From Myxococcus fulvus (lineage in GTDB: Bacteria; Myxococcota; Myxococcia; Myxococcales; Myxococcaceae), in NCBI RefSeq assembly GCF_900111765.1, contig NZ_FOIB01000013.1:186001-250000 (forward strand): DNA of 64,000 nucleotides, written 5' to 3'. The notes below the pieces were generated by a model, which saw only the letters and a program-made list of their open reading frames with translations, had not been told where the DNA came from and made no database searches. Each line of letters begins with the position of its first letter. The stretch's first letter is position 1. The translations under genes and the position numbers were made by a program. This document shows positions 45,345 to 53,425 of the stretch, in pieces.

Positions 45345-46910
45345 ATGCATCTGGCATTGAGTCGATGGAGCGGAGGGCTGTGTGCCCTCGCGTTGGCCGT
45401 GGTGGTGGGGCTTCCGTCCGTGGCGGTGGCGGACCTGCCCTATCCCACGCGGAGCGGCTACCGCATCAAGGGCATCCAGCCCGACTTCTGGCCGAGCTAC
45501 GCCGAAATCGCCGGCAACAACGCCGGGGGCGTGGCCATGAACCTGGTGTGGGCCCAGTGGGAGCCCTCGCTCAAGGCGCCGCCCTGCGCGGCGGGTGAGG
45601 TGGAGTACAACGCCCACTGTTTCCAGGTGCCCGCCATGGTGGACACCGCCATCCGCGAGTGGTCCGCGAGAGGCGTGGTGGTGACGGCGGTGGTGTACGG
45701 CGTGCCAGCCTGGGCCCGGGTGGGGCGCACCTGCACGCCCGCGTCGGCGGGCTTCGAGATCTTCTGCGCGCCCAACAACGCGGCGGACTACGGCCGCTTC
45801 GCGGGCATGCTGGCCAGGCGCTACGACGGCCTGAACGGCCACGGTCGCATCGCGGACTTCGTCATCCACAACGAGGTCAACGCCAACGATTGGTTCGACA
45901 TCGGCTGTGGGCAGGGCGCCGGGGCCTGCGATACCGCCGCGTGGCTGGACGCCTACGCCGCCAACTACAACGCGGCCTATGACCAGGTCATGGCGTGGCA
46001 GCCGTCCGCGAAGGTGCTCATCTCGCTGGAGCACCACTTCGGGCCGGAGTTCGACGCGCCCGCCGCCTCCAGCCCGCTCTTGTCCGGAGTGACGTTCCTG
46101 ACCGGCTTCGCGGCGCGCGTGGGTTCGCGCTCCTGGCGCGTGGCGTACCACCCGTACGCTCCCGACCTGCGCCGGCCGGAGTTCTCCCCGCTCGACTATC
46201 CCCGGGTGACGTACGGCAACCTGGGCGTGCTGTTGGGGTGGCTGCGCCAGACGTTCCCCAACCGCCCCCATGCCTGGGAGGTCCAGCTCACGGAGAGCGG
46301 CATCAGCTCCGCCTCGCCGTCGTCGGAGGCCGCGCAGGCGACGGCGGTGTGCAACAGCTTCCACAACGTGCTGGGGACGCCCGGCATCGAGAGCTACATC
46401 TACCACCGCATGCAGGACAACGCCGGGGAGGGGGGATTGGCGCTCGGGCTGATGCGCGTGGACGGCTCCGCGAAGCCCGCGTGGGCCACGTGGGCCCTGG
46501 CCAACCGCAATGACCTGAACCCGCCACGGTTGTCCTGCGGCTTCGAGGCGCTGCCGTACACGCGGCTGCGCCGGGGCAACCACGCGTCGCGGGGGCACTG
46601 GGCGTCGTCGCGGCTCCTCCCGTCGGGCTTCACCGTGGAGGCGTCATGGCGTCTGTGGCGAGACCCCGTGGCGGGCACCCGCATGCTCTACGAGTGCCAG
46701 GTGGGCAACCACAACCTCATCAGCGGGGAGGTGGGCTGCGAGGGCCTGCGTTCGCTGGGACCGGTGGGCTACATCCACACCAGCCAGGTGGCGGGCTCCG
46801 TGCCGCTCTACCGCTGCCGTATCGGGGCGGGGCAGGACCACTTCATCTCCCCCGCGTCCAACTGCGAGGGGCACGTCACCGAGCAGCTGCTGGGCTACGC
46901 CTTCCCGTGA
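45345..46910 (+). CDS. Secreted glycoside-hydrolase-like protein with a C-terminal DUF5648-like module
   Basis: 521 aa; signal peptide (residues 1-29, ending VAVAD). The body is a TIM-barrel of the DUF5722/GH-A type: the acid/base Asn-Glu in [11 protein letters not shown] and the candidate nucleophile Glu in VQLTESGIS are at the expected strands. Residues about 405-521 form two repeats of the type [26 protein letters not shown], as in DUF5648 surface modules. Its substrate polysaccharide is unknown. It is divergent from the unknown gene at 45085 across a 259-bp gap in which no clear repeat was found. Confidence 0.75.
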   Translation: MHLALSRWSGGLCALALAVVVGLPSVAVADLPYPTRSGYRIKGIQPDFWPSYAEIAGNNAGGVAMNLVWAQWEPSLKAPPCAAGEVEYNAHCFQVPAMVDTAIREWSARGVVVTAVVYGVPAWARVGRTCTPASAGFEIFCAPNNAADYGRFAGMLARRYDGLNGHGRIADFVIHNEVNANDWFDIGCGQGAGACDTAAWLDAYAANYNAAYDQVMAWQPSAKVLISLEHHFGPEFDAPAASSPLLSGVTFLTGFAARVGSRSWRVAYHPYAPDLRRPEFSPLDYPRVTYGNLGVLLGWLRQTFPNRPHAWEVQLTESGISSASPSSEAAQATAVCNSFHNVLGTPGIESYIYHRMQDNAGEGGLALGLMRVDGSAKPAWATWALANRNDLNPPRLSCGFEALPYTRLRRGNHASRGHWASSRLLPSGFTVEASWRLWRDPVAGTRMLYECQVGNHNLISGEVGCEGLRSLGPVGYIHTSQVAGSVPLYRCRIGAGQDHFISPASNCEGHVTEQLLGYAFP

Positions 46911-46911
46911 A

Positions 46912-46948
46912 CCCACGGGGCGGGTGGTGCTCCCACTCGCCCCGTGGG
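46912..46948. terminator. Strong bidirectional hairpin
   Basis: CCCACGGGGCG (46912-46922) pairs perfectly with CGCCCCGTGGG (46938-46948): 11 bp, 15-nt loop, between the converging stops at 46910 and 46956. Confidence 0.65.
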
Positions 46949-46955
46949 CGATGGC

Positions 46956-47285
46956 TCAGCAGTGCTTCCTGATGAGCGCCTGGCAATGCTTGATGGCCTG
47001 GGCGATGGTGCAGCCGGTGGCCGTGCAATGCGGCCGCCCCGTATCCGGGTGCCGGCAATAGTTGAGCACCACCCAGCAGGCGAGACCGTCCTCGTCCACA
47101 CTCACGTTGGCGGCATCGACGTCTGGAGCCTCCTCCCCCGGCTCGGCCGAGCGCTGCTCGATGACCAGCTCGCGGCCATCCTCGGTGGTCACCACCTGCC
47201 CGGTCTCCGGCAGGTTCGCCTCCTCTGTGCCACAGCCGACGAGCGACAGCGTTGCCAGGAACATTCCCAGGAGCAGCTTCTTCAT
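46956..47285 (-). CDS. Small Cys-rich lipoprotein
   Basis: 109 aa. MKKLLLGMFLATLSLVGCG is a textbook signal with lipobox LVGC. The C-terminal half has six Cys (ACWVVLNYC, HCTATGC, HCQALIRKHC), so three disulphides are likely. ATG 47285 is preferred because AAAGG lies 7 nt upstream; ATG 47291 is two codons earlier. No family recognised. Confidence 0.75.
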   Translation of the reverse strand: MKKLLLGMFLATLSLVGCGTEEANLPETGQVVTTEDGRELVIEQRSAEPGEEAPDVDAANVSVDEDGLACWVVLNYCRHPDTGRPHCTATGCTIAQAIKHCQALIRKHC

Positions 47286-47463
47286 GGTCATGCCTTTCTT
47301 TGGACGTGAGACGCCAGCGGGCGCCGCCAGATTTTCAGATAAATCCAGCACTCCATGTCTAAGGCGTGAAATAGATGAATACAAACGCGTCGGCCCGAAC
47401 GGCAGGCATCAGACAATCGGGCTGTGGCATTCTGGTGAGATGTGCCGGGGAACTCGTGCGGGG

Positions 47464-47480
47464 CCCCGCTCTTTGCGGGG
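47464..47480 (-). terminator. Hairpin after the lysR gene
   Basis: CCCCGC (47464-47469), TCTTT, GCGGGG (47475-47480), 40 nt past the stop of the minus-strand LysR gene. A moderate stem, no T-run. The remainder of the gap 47286-47519 is AT-richer near 47330-47390 (promoter of the small lipoprotein) and has no gene. Confidence 0.4.
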
Positions 47481-47519
47481 GCTACCTGCGGGGAGGCGAT
47501 GTCTGTGTTTCGCGAGGTC

Positions 47520-48494
47520 TCACTGCTTGCGCGTGGCCACGGCGAGCGCGGTGGGAATCAGCTCGCGCATCAGGGCCACGAACTTGCGCAGCCTCGCGGG
47601 ATGGAACCGCGCGGCGGGGTAGAGCAGGTACATCGGCAGGACGGCGGCTTGCCACTCCGGCACCAGGTGGACGAGCCGACCCTTCACGATGTCCTCATGC
47701 AGCACCCACGCGGACGCCACGCAGATGCCGAGCCCCTTCAGCGCCGCGCTCCGGAGCGCATAGAGACTGTCGGTGCTCACGCGCGGCTGGAAGACGATGG
47801 TCTGGGCCTCACCGGTGGCCACGTGGGTTAGCGACAGCTCGTTGCGATAGAAGGTGCGCAGCGACAGCCAGGGCAGTCGCGCCAGCTCGTCGGGGTGGGT
47901 GGGCCGGGAGCGCCCCGTCAGCACCGAGGGCGCGGCGGCGACGATGCGCGGCACCTCCGCCACGCGGAGGGCGACCACGCTGGGGTCCTTCACCTCGCCG
48001 ACGTGAATCGCGCAGTCGATGCCGTCCGCGATGAAGTCCACCGCGCGGTCGTGCAGCAGCCACTCGACGCTGACTCGCGGGTGCCGGTGGAGGTACTCCG
48101 TCAGCGGCTCCACCAACAGCTGCTGTCCGAAGGCATGGGGCACGACGACGCGCAGCGTGCCCTCCGGCTCGTCGCTCGCGCCGCGCAGGTCGGCCTCGAA
48201 CATCTCCCAGTTGGCGAGCAGCTCCTTCGCCCGCTCGTAGCAGCGCGCGCCGTCATCGGTGAGCTTCATCGCGTGGGTGGAGCGCTGCAGCAGCCGCAGG
48301 CCGAGCGAGCGCTCCAGCGCCTGGAGGCGCCGGCTCACCGTCGGCTGCGTGGTGCCGAGCTGCGCGGCGGCCGACGACAGGCTCCCCGCGTCGACGATTC
48401 GCAGGAAGGTCTGCATCAGCTCGAGCCGGTCGGCGGTGGTGGGCGGCGGCTTCGGGAGGGCACGCGGCCGAGCGGACTTGGGAGGGCGGGGCAT
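47520..48494 (-). CDS. LysR-family regulator
   Basis: 324 aa. MQTFLRIVDAGSLSSAAAQLGTTQPTVSRRLQALERSLGLRLLQRST is the LysR helix-turn-helix, then a type 2 periplasmic-binding-like effector domain (LRVVVPHAFGQQLL, GIDCAIHVGEVKD). It is divergent from an MFS transporter with a perfect dyad just before its ATG, the typical regulator-exporter arrangement. A basic Pro-rich N-terminal extension precedes the helix-turn-helix. Confidence 0.9.
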   Translation of the reverse strand: MPRPPKSARPRALPKPPPTTADRLELMQTFLRIVDAGSLSSAAAQLGTTQPTVSRRLQALERSLGLRLLQRSTHAMKLTDDGARCYERAKELLANWEMFEADLRGASDEPEGTLRVVVPHAFGQQLLVEPLTEYLHRHPRVSVEWLLHDRAVDFIADGIDCAIHVGEVKDPSVVALRVAEVPRIVAAAPSVLTGRSRPTHPDELARLPWLSLRTFYRNELSLTHVATGEAQTIVFQPRVSTDSLYALRSAALKGLGICVASAWVLHEDIVKGRLVHLVPEWQAAVLPMYLLYPAARFHPARLRKFVALMRELIPTALAVATRKQ

Positions 48495-48497
48495 GAC

Positions 48498-48514
48498 TAT
48501 ACGTGGAGCGTATA
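48498..48514. promoter_or_regulatory. LysR operator candidate
   Basis: TATACG-TGGAG-CGTATA, a perfect 6-bp dyad with 5-bp spacer and an outer T-N-A pattern, 3 bp before the LysR start and 82 bp before the MFS start. It fits LysR autoregulation of the divergent pair. Confidence 0.55.
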
Positions 48515-48596
48515 TCCGCTGTGCGAGCCCCGCTACTACCGTGGGTCGTCGCTCTGGGACACCTTCACCTCGACTCGTGGCACCCAGGTGAACGTC

Positions 48597-49868
48597 ATGT
48601 CCTTCATTCGCGCTGTACATGAACCCGCGGGAAGAGGAGCGCTGCCCTTGGACGAGGCCCGCGCGCCTCGCCTCGCACTGGTGGGCCCCGGAGACTCGGG
48701 CTCGATGTCCAGGGGGCTGCGCCTGCTCCTGGCGGCGAGCGCCGGGTTCTCGGTGGCCTCGCTCTACTACAGCCAGCCGATGCTGGGAGTGATGGGCTCC
48801 TCCATCGGCGCCTCGGACACGGCGGTGGGGCTCTTGCCCACGCTCACCCAGCTGGGCTACGCGCTGGGCATCCTGCTGCTGACGCCCCTGGGGGACCGCT
48901 TCGACCGGCGCCGCATCATCCTCATCAAGGTCGGCCTGCTCGCGGTGGCCCTGCTGCTCAGCGGCCTGGCGCCCGCCATCGGTCCGCTGCTGGTGGTGAG
49001 CTTCGTGGTGGGGCTCACGGCGACGGTGGCGCAGGACATCGTGCCCGCCGCGGCGACCCTGGCTCCCGAGAGGGAGCGCGGCGGTGTCGTGGGGACGGTG
49101 ATGACGGGCCTGCTGCTCGGCATCCTGCTCTCGCGCGTCGTCAGCGGCGTCGTGGCCGAGCAGCTCGGCTGGCGCGCCATGTACCTGATGGCCGCGGGCA
49201 GCGTGGTGGTGATTGGCGCGGTGGTGTGGCGCGGGCTGCCGGCCTTCCATCCGACGAGCACGCTCTCCTACGGCGCGCTGCTCGGCTCGCTCGTGGGCCT
49301 GTGGCGCAAGTACGGCGCGCTGCGCCGGGCGGCGCTGGCCCAGGGGCTGCTCTCGGTGGGCTTCAGCGCGTTCTGGTCCACGCTCGCGGTGATGCTGCAT
49401 GGCGCGCCGTTCCACCTGGGCAGCGCGGCGGCGGGCGCCTTCGGCCTGGCGGGCGCGGCGGGGGCCCTGGGCGCGCCCATCGCCGGGCGCGTGTCGGACC
49501 GCTTCGGTCCCGAGGTCGTCACGCGGCTGGGCGCGGGGCTGACGGCCGTGGCGTTCGCCGCGATGTTCGCCGCACCGTGGCTCCAGCCGGATGCGCGGCT
49601 GTGGTTGTTCGGCGCCAGCGCGATTGGCTTCGACCTGGGCGTGCAGATGACGCTGGTGGCGCATCAGACGATGGTGTTCGGCATCGACCCGGCCGCGCGC
49701 AGCCGGCTCAACGCGGTGCTGTTCGTCTGCGTGTTCATCGGCATGTCGCTGGGCGCGGTGAGCGGCAGCCTCGTGCTGGCCGGGTGGGGCTGGGGCGCGG
49801 TGACGTTGCTGGCCACGGTCTCCGCGCTGGCGGCCCTGGTGGTGCGCCTGTGGCCGGCGGCTCGCTGA
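48597..49868 (+). CDS. MFS transporter (exporter type)
   Basis: 423 aa, about 12 membrane helices after a 40-residue soluble N-terminus. The MFS loop motif GDRFDRRRIILIK is between helices 2 and 3; LRRAALAQGLLSVGFSAFWSTLAVML and GRVSDRFGPEVV are in the second half. This matches YbjJ/YgaY-like and arabinose-efflux-type permeases. AGGTGA precedes the ATG 48597; a start at 48705 would remove the soluble part. Substrate unknown, likely set by the divergent LysR's ligand. Confidence 0.9.
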   Translation: MSFIRAVHEPAGRGALPLDEARAPRLALVGPGDSGSMSRGLRLLLAASAGFSVASLYYSQPMLGVMGSSIGASDTAVGLLPTLTQLGYALGILLLTPLGDRFDRRRIILIKVGLLAVALLLSGLAPAIGPLLVVSFVVGLTATVAQDIVPAAATLAPERERGGVVGTVMTGLLLGILLSRVVSGVVAEQLGWRAMYLMAAGSVVVIGAVVWRGLPAFHPTSTLSYGALLGSLVGLWRKYGALRRAALAQGLLSVGFSAFWSTLAVMLHGAPFHLGSAAAGAFGLAGAAGALGAPIAGRVSDRFGPEVVTRLGAGLTAVAFAAMFAAPWLQPDARLWLFGASAIGFDLGVQMTLVAHQTMVFGIDPAARSRLNAVLFVCVFIGMSLGAVSGSLVLAGWGWGAVTLLATVSALAALVVRLWPAAR

Positions 49869-49889
49869 GTCTTGGAAAGGCGCCCTCGG

Positions 49890-51188
49890 CTACCAGGTGC
49901 CGAGGGTGCCAATCACGTTGCCCGTCTTCGCGTCGAAGACATCCAGCCACATCCAGTGGGGCACGTAGAGCCGGTCCCCCTGCTTGCGAAAGCTGGTGAC
50001 GAGCGAGCCGTCCTTGGAGCGGGGGACGGGCACGTCCCAGACGACGGCCCCCGTCCTCACGTCCCGGCGCACCAGGTGCATGCCGCCAGCCCTCAGCCGA
50101 TAGGCGACGAAGAGGGCGTCCTCGGAGATGTCGAGGGCCTCCGGCGTGGTCTCCAAGACCTGCTCGATGTCCATGTCGGCGATGGCGCCGTGCCACAGGG
50201 GCTGCTTCGCGCCCTTCTCGAACACCGCCGCCATGGGGACGCGCGTCCCCGGGTTCCGGGCGCCCAGCACCACGTCGAGCCCATGCGCCGTGTAGATGTA
50301 TTGCCCGCGGAAGCCCGGGATGGACGGGGCCTGGACGGCGAGCGAGCACGGCAGATGCGTCTTCCGGTGGATGGCGGGAGAGCAGTCGTAACGGGTGCGC
50401 TCGGGGCGCTGGCAGTTGGGAGGCGTCTGGGAGGCGGGGCGCGCGGTCGCCGTCGCCGTGTCGAGCAGGATGTTCTGCTGGTCCACCACCGAGACCCACA
50501 CGGCGGAGGTGTCCTCCTGGGGGATGCAGAGCTTGTCGGGCTTGTCCGACAGCGCCACGCGCCCCACGACCTTGCCGGTCGCCAGCTCCAGCAGGCTCAC
50601 CGCCATGGCCTCCCGTCGCACCAGCCGAGCGCCCTGCCGGATGTAGCGCTCACGGGACGCGAGGTCCGTGGGGGCCGCGCCTTCGATGGGCACCTCCCAG
50701 AGGGGCTCGAGCGTCTTCCCGTCGAAGGCGGCCGTGGAGTAGCGGTCGAACGACGTGCCGCGACGAATGGTCCCGATGATGTCGTCCGTGCCGTCCCCGT
50801 TGACGTCCGTCACCGTGGGGGTGTTGTCCATGTCCCACGCGAACCTCGGCTTCGGGGGCGGCGCGGGCGGCACCTGCGCGGTGGGGGGCGGGGGGACCGG
50901 CTCGGCGCGTGAGGGCGGGGGCGTGTAGGGCTCGCTCGAGCCCCCCATGGCGAAGAAGCCCGCCATGGCGCCCAGCAGCATGATGGCAATCCCCATTCCC
51001 AGGGCGAGCGGCAACCTGTTGGGCCCCGTCGCCGACGGAGCCTGGTAGAGCGGACGCGGCGCCTGCTCTCCCCTCGTATCGATGGACGCGTTGCAGTAGT
51101 GACAGGTGTACAGGACCTGCTCGGCGACCAGCGTGAACGGTGCGTTGCACCGAGGGCAGCGTGGCGATGTGGGACGAGGGCGAGCCAT
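49890..51188 (-). CDS. Zinc-ribbon / membrane / PQQ-like propeller protein
   Basis: 432 aa. Residues 10-35 are a zinc ribbon (CPRCNAPF...CHYCNAS), one membrane helix at about 62-80, a Pro-rich linker, then a beta-propeller-like domain with an EF-hand-like VTDVNGDGTDDIIG and repeats of the type AFDGKTLEPLWEVPIEG and VRTGAVVWDVPVP (PQQ-like). The ribbon would be cytoplasmic and the propeller outside. Function unknown. Divergent from the M43 metalloprotease gene. Confidence 0.75.
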   Translation of the reverse strand: MARPRPTSPRCPRCNAPFTLVAEQVLYTCHYCNASIDTRGEQAPRPLYQAPSATGPNRLPLALGMGIAIMLLGAMAGFFAMGGSSEPYTPPPSRAEPVPPPPTAQVPPAPPPKPRFAWDMDNTPTVTDVNGDGTDDIIGTIRRGTSFDRYSTAAFDGKTLEPLWEVPIEGAAPTDLASRERYIRQGARLVRREAMAVSLLELATGKVVGRVALSDKPDKLCIPQEDTSAVWVSVVDQQNILLDTATATARPASQTPPNCQRPERTRYDCSPAIHRKTHLPCSLAVQAPSIPGFRGQYIYTAHGLDVVLGARNPGTRVPMAAVFEKGAKQPLWHGAIADMDIEQVLETTPEALDISEDALFVAYRLRAGGMHLVRRDVRTGAVVWDVPVPRSKDGSLVTSFRKQGDRLYVPHWMWLDVFDAKTGNVIGTLGTW

Positions 51189-51270
51189 TCCTTCTTCCTA
51201 CCATTCCACCCCCCATGCGCCCACCCCGGCCACTTGGAAGGCGTCAGCGCGGCTGGGTAGCGTGAAGCCC

Positions 51271-52197
51271 ATGCTCCCAGCCCATGCCCTCGTGTCCTCC
51301 GTCCTGGCGCTGTTCTCCTCGGAGGTCTTCTCGTTGCACGCGGACCGCTGTGTCGCGCCCGAGCCGGCGCCCGCGCTCCGGGTGGCGAGCTTCACGCCCT
51401 CGGATTGCTCCCTGGCGCAGACCGTGCCCGGGCCGTTGTGGCAGCCCACCACGGTGCGGCGCATCCCGGTGGTGGTGCACCTCATCTCGGATACGGCGTG
51501 CGCGAACGGCAACATCTCGGACGCGCTGGTGCACAGTCAAATCACGGTCCTCAACGAGGACTTCCGCGCGCTGACAGGGACGCCGGGAGCCGCGGGCGTG
51601 GACAGCAAGCTGGAGTTCTTCCTCGCCACCGAGGACCCCGCGGGCAACCCGACGACGGGCATCCAGCGCTATTGCAACACGACCTGGTACCAGGACCAGG
51701 GCAGCTACTGGAACACCCTCGCGTGGGACCCGACGCGCTATCTGAACCTCTACACGAACAGCGCGGGCGGCTCGCGCGGGTATGTGCCGTTCCTTCCCGC
51801 GGACCCCTCGGGCGCGGTGGGGCAGCCGCAGGACCGGGTGGTCATCAACTGGCTGGCCTTCGGCCGCGTGGGGCCCGTGGTGCCGTACCACCAGGGGAGG
51901 ACCGTCACCCACGAGGTGGGGCACTACCTGGGCCTGTTCCACACGTACTACGCGGGCTGTGGCATCGCCACGGCGCCGGACTGCTACACGACGGGCGACC
52001 GCATCTGTGACACGGCGCCCAACGTCACGTCCCACAAGGGCTGCCCCGTGGGGCTCACCAGCTGTGGGGGCGAGCCCGTCCCCGTGCAGAACTACATGGA
52101 GCTGACCGACGACGCGTGCATGACGGGCTTCACCGCGGAGCAGGTGCAGCGCATGCGGTGCACCCTGGCGTCGTATCGCTCCACGCTGGCGCAATAG
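51271..52197 (+). CDS. M43-family (pappalysin-like) zinc metalloprotease
   Basis: 308 aa. An N-terminal hydrophobic segment suggests export. The metzincin motif is His214-Glu215-x-x-His218-x-x-Gly221-x-x-His224 (HEVGHYLGLFH), with the Met-turn in NYMEL. Cys pairs around the site (GCGIA, DCYTT, ICDTA, GCPVGLTSCGG) match the disulphides of cytophagalysin/ulilysin. It would cut extracellular proteins. The start could be GTG 51262; the start region lacks a clear ribosome site. A PQQ-propeller gene follows after 22 bp. Confidence 0.88.
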   Translation: MLPAHALVSSVLALFSSEVFSLHADRCVAPEPAPALRVASFTPSDCSLAQTVPGPLWQPTTVRRIPVVVHLISDTACANGNISDALVHSQITVLNEDFRALTGTPGAAGVDSKLEFFLATEDPAGNPTTGIQRYCNTTWYQDQGSYWNTLAWDPTRYLNLYTNSAGGSRGYVPFLPADPSGAVGQPQDRVVINWLAFGRVGPVVPYHQGRTVTHEVGHYLGLFHTYYAGCGIATAPDCYTTGDRICDTAPNVTSHKGCPVGLTSCGGEPVPVQNYMELTDDACMTGFTAEQVQRMRCTLASYRSTLAQ

Positions 52198-52219
52198 GGT
52201 TGTGGTATCCCGGCGTGTC

Positions 52220-52708
52220 ATGAATGACACCTCGCCAGCGCCTGGCTCCCTGCTCATCACGGCCTTCAACGGACTCGTCGCGGCGTATGACCGCGCCAGC
52301 GGCGACACGGTGTGGACCTTCGCCGTGCCCGGCAAGTCGGTGCCGGGCGTGCGGCCCCGGCCGACATCCGCGGAGCTCCGCGAGGGGCGCGTGTTCGTGT
52401 TCTCCGGCGGGGCCGAGGGAACGTTCACGAAGAGAGTCTTCCTGGAGGTCCACGCGCTCGACGCCGGGAGCGGGCGCCTGCTCTGGGCCCAGCGCGTGGA
52501 CTCCGAGCAGTCGTCGACGTTCGCTGGCGGAACGATGCTCGTCGAGCAGGGGCAGGTCATCGTCTCGCACCGGGAGACCCTGACGGCGTTCGACGCGGAC
52601 TCCGGCGAGCCCCAGTGGAGCCGCGTCAGCGAGCATGGGGGCGGCGGGCTGCATTCGCCCCTGCTGCAGCTGGTCGTCGAGGGCGCGCGGGGGCGGCTGC
52701 TGACCTGA
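52220..52708 (+). CDS. Short PQQ-like propeller protein
   Basis: 162 aa, four repeats of the PQQ-binding type: AYDRASGDTVWTF, ALDAGSGRLLWAQ, AFDADSGEPQWSR and an incomplete one. That is half a propeller, so it may pair with itself or another protein, or be a shortened gene. No signal peptide. It begins 22 bp after the M43 protease gene. Confidence 0.7.
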   Translation: MNDTSPAPGSLLITAFNGLVAAYDRASGDTVWTFAVPGKSVPGVRPRPTSAELREGRVFVFSGGAEGTFTKRVFLEVHALDAGSGRLLWAQRVDSEQSSTFAGGTMLVEQGQVIVSHRETLTAFDADSGEPQWSRVSEHGGGGLHSPLLQLVVEGARGRLLT

Positions 52709-52730
52709 GCCCCCGGCGCTTGCGACCTGG

Positions 52731-53090
52731 CTACTTCTTCAGCTCGACCACCGGCGCGAAGCCGCCGTAGATCATCCGCGTGGCGTCGAACGGCATCGGG
52801 TTCTTCTCCGGGCTCATGTCCGGGTCCTCCATCATCTTCGCCATGCCGGCGTCGCGCGTGGCCTTGTCGGGCCACTCGACCCAGGAGAAGACCACCGTCT
52901 CGTCGTCCTTGGCCTGCACGGCCCGGCGGAAGTCGGTGAGCTTGCCGCTCGGCACGTCGTCCCCCCAACACTCGAGCACGCGCAGGGCCCCGTACTTCAT
53001 GAAGACGGGGTCGCCCTTGCTGGCGTGGTCGATGAACTTCTGCTTGTTCGCGGTCGGCACGGCGATGACGAAACCATCGATGTAGGACAT
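52731..53090 (-). CDS. DUF1428 family protein (YbaA-like)
   Basis: 119 aa. MSYIDGFVIAVP, ECWGDDVP and EKNPMPFDATRMIYGGFAPVVE are diagnostic of DUF1428. Dimeric alpha-beta barrel fold in related proteins; no known reaction. AGGAG precedes ATG 53090. Cytoplasmic. Confidence 0.9.
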   Translation of the reverse strand: MSYIDGFVIAVPTANKQKFIDHASKGDPVFMKYGALRVLECWGDDVPSGKLTDFRRAVQAKDDETVVFSWVEWPDKATRDAGMAKMMEDPDMSPEKNPMPFDATRMIYGGFAPVVELKK

Positions 53091-53243
53091 GGGAACTCCT
53101 CCAGGTGCGAGAGGGTGCCGAAAAGGCGCCTTCAAATCGGCGACGAATATCGAAGGGGAAGATCGACACGCCCCCTCCTGATGCCCAGCCCGGAATTTTC
53201 CGCGTCAGGGGCGCTCCTCGCGTTGACGCGTCCGCGCCATCCA

Positions 53244-53298
53244 TGACGTGTCAGCGCCCTCCGTCCTCCAACCAGGGCGGCTGAAGCCTGACACGTCA
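53244..53298. promoter_or_regulatory. Long dyad, candidate enhancer-binding sites
   Basis: TGACGTGTCAG (53244-53254) and CTGACACGTCA (53288-53298) are perfect 11-bp inverted copies. An inner CGCCCT (53255-53260) / AGGGCG (53274-53279) pair extends the dyad. Each arm is itself nearly palindromic (TGACgTGTCA), so these are probably two protein sites about 44 bp apart, placed 75-130 bp upstream of the sigma-54-like promoter. Confidence 0.5.
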
Positions 53299-53359
53299 AT
53301 GCCTGCCCCCGCTCCGCCGCAAGTCCTTGAAGGCAGACGAAAGGCAGTCGTGAATTTGG

Positions 53360-53375
53360 TGGTGCAGGGATTGCA
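53360..53375 (+). promoter_or_regulatory. Sigma-54-like (-24/-12) promoter
   Basis: TGGTGCAGGGATTGCA has GG and GC separated by exactly 10 bp and the TTGCA end of the consensus TGGCAC-N5-TTGCA; two positions of the -24 box differ. The -12 GC is at 53373-53374, placing the start near 53386, 40 nt before the operon's first ATG. Confidence 0.5.
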
Positions 53376-53425
53376 CGGGAATTCCCTGAAATAGGGCACG
53401 GTGCCCCATCCCCTGAGAGGCAGAC

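Larger units (their letters stand above)
53091..53425. promoter_or_regulatory. 335-bp regulatory region upstream of the oxidase-peroxidase operon
   Basis: No gene. It contains AAGGCGCCTT (53123-53132) nested in a GCCGA/TCGGC pair (53117-53141), the long dyad at 53244-53298, the sigma-54-like promoter at 53360-53375 and a perfect GGGAATTCCC palindrome (53377-53386). Confidence 0.55.

Noticed and set aside
48495-49664. N-terminal extension of the LysR gene over 390 codons
   Set aside because: The extension is antisense to the MFS transporter; LysR homology begins at the start at 48494.
53377-53386. GGGAATTCCC palindrome as a stand-alone operator
   Set aside because: Ten-bp perfect palindrome but overlaps the predicted start; kept only as part of the regulatory region.
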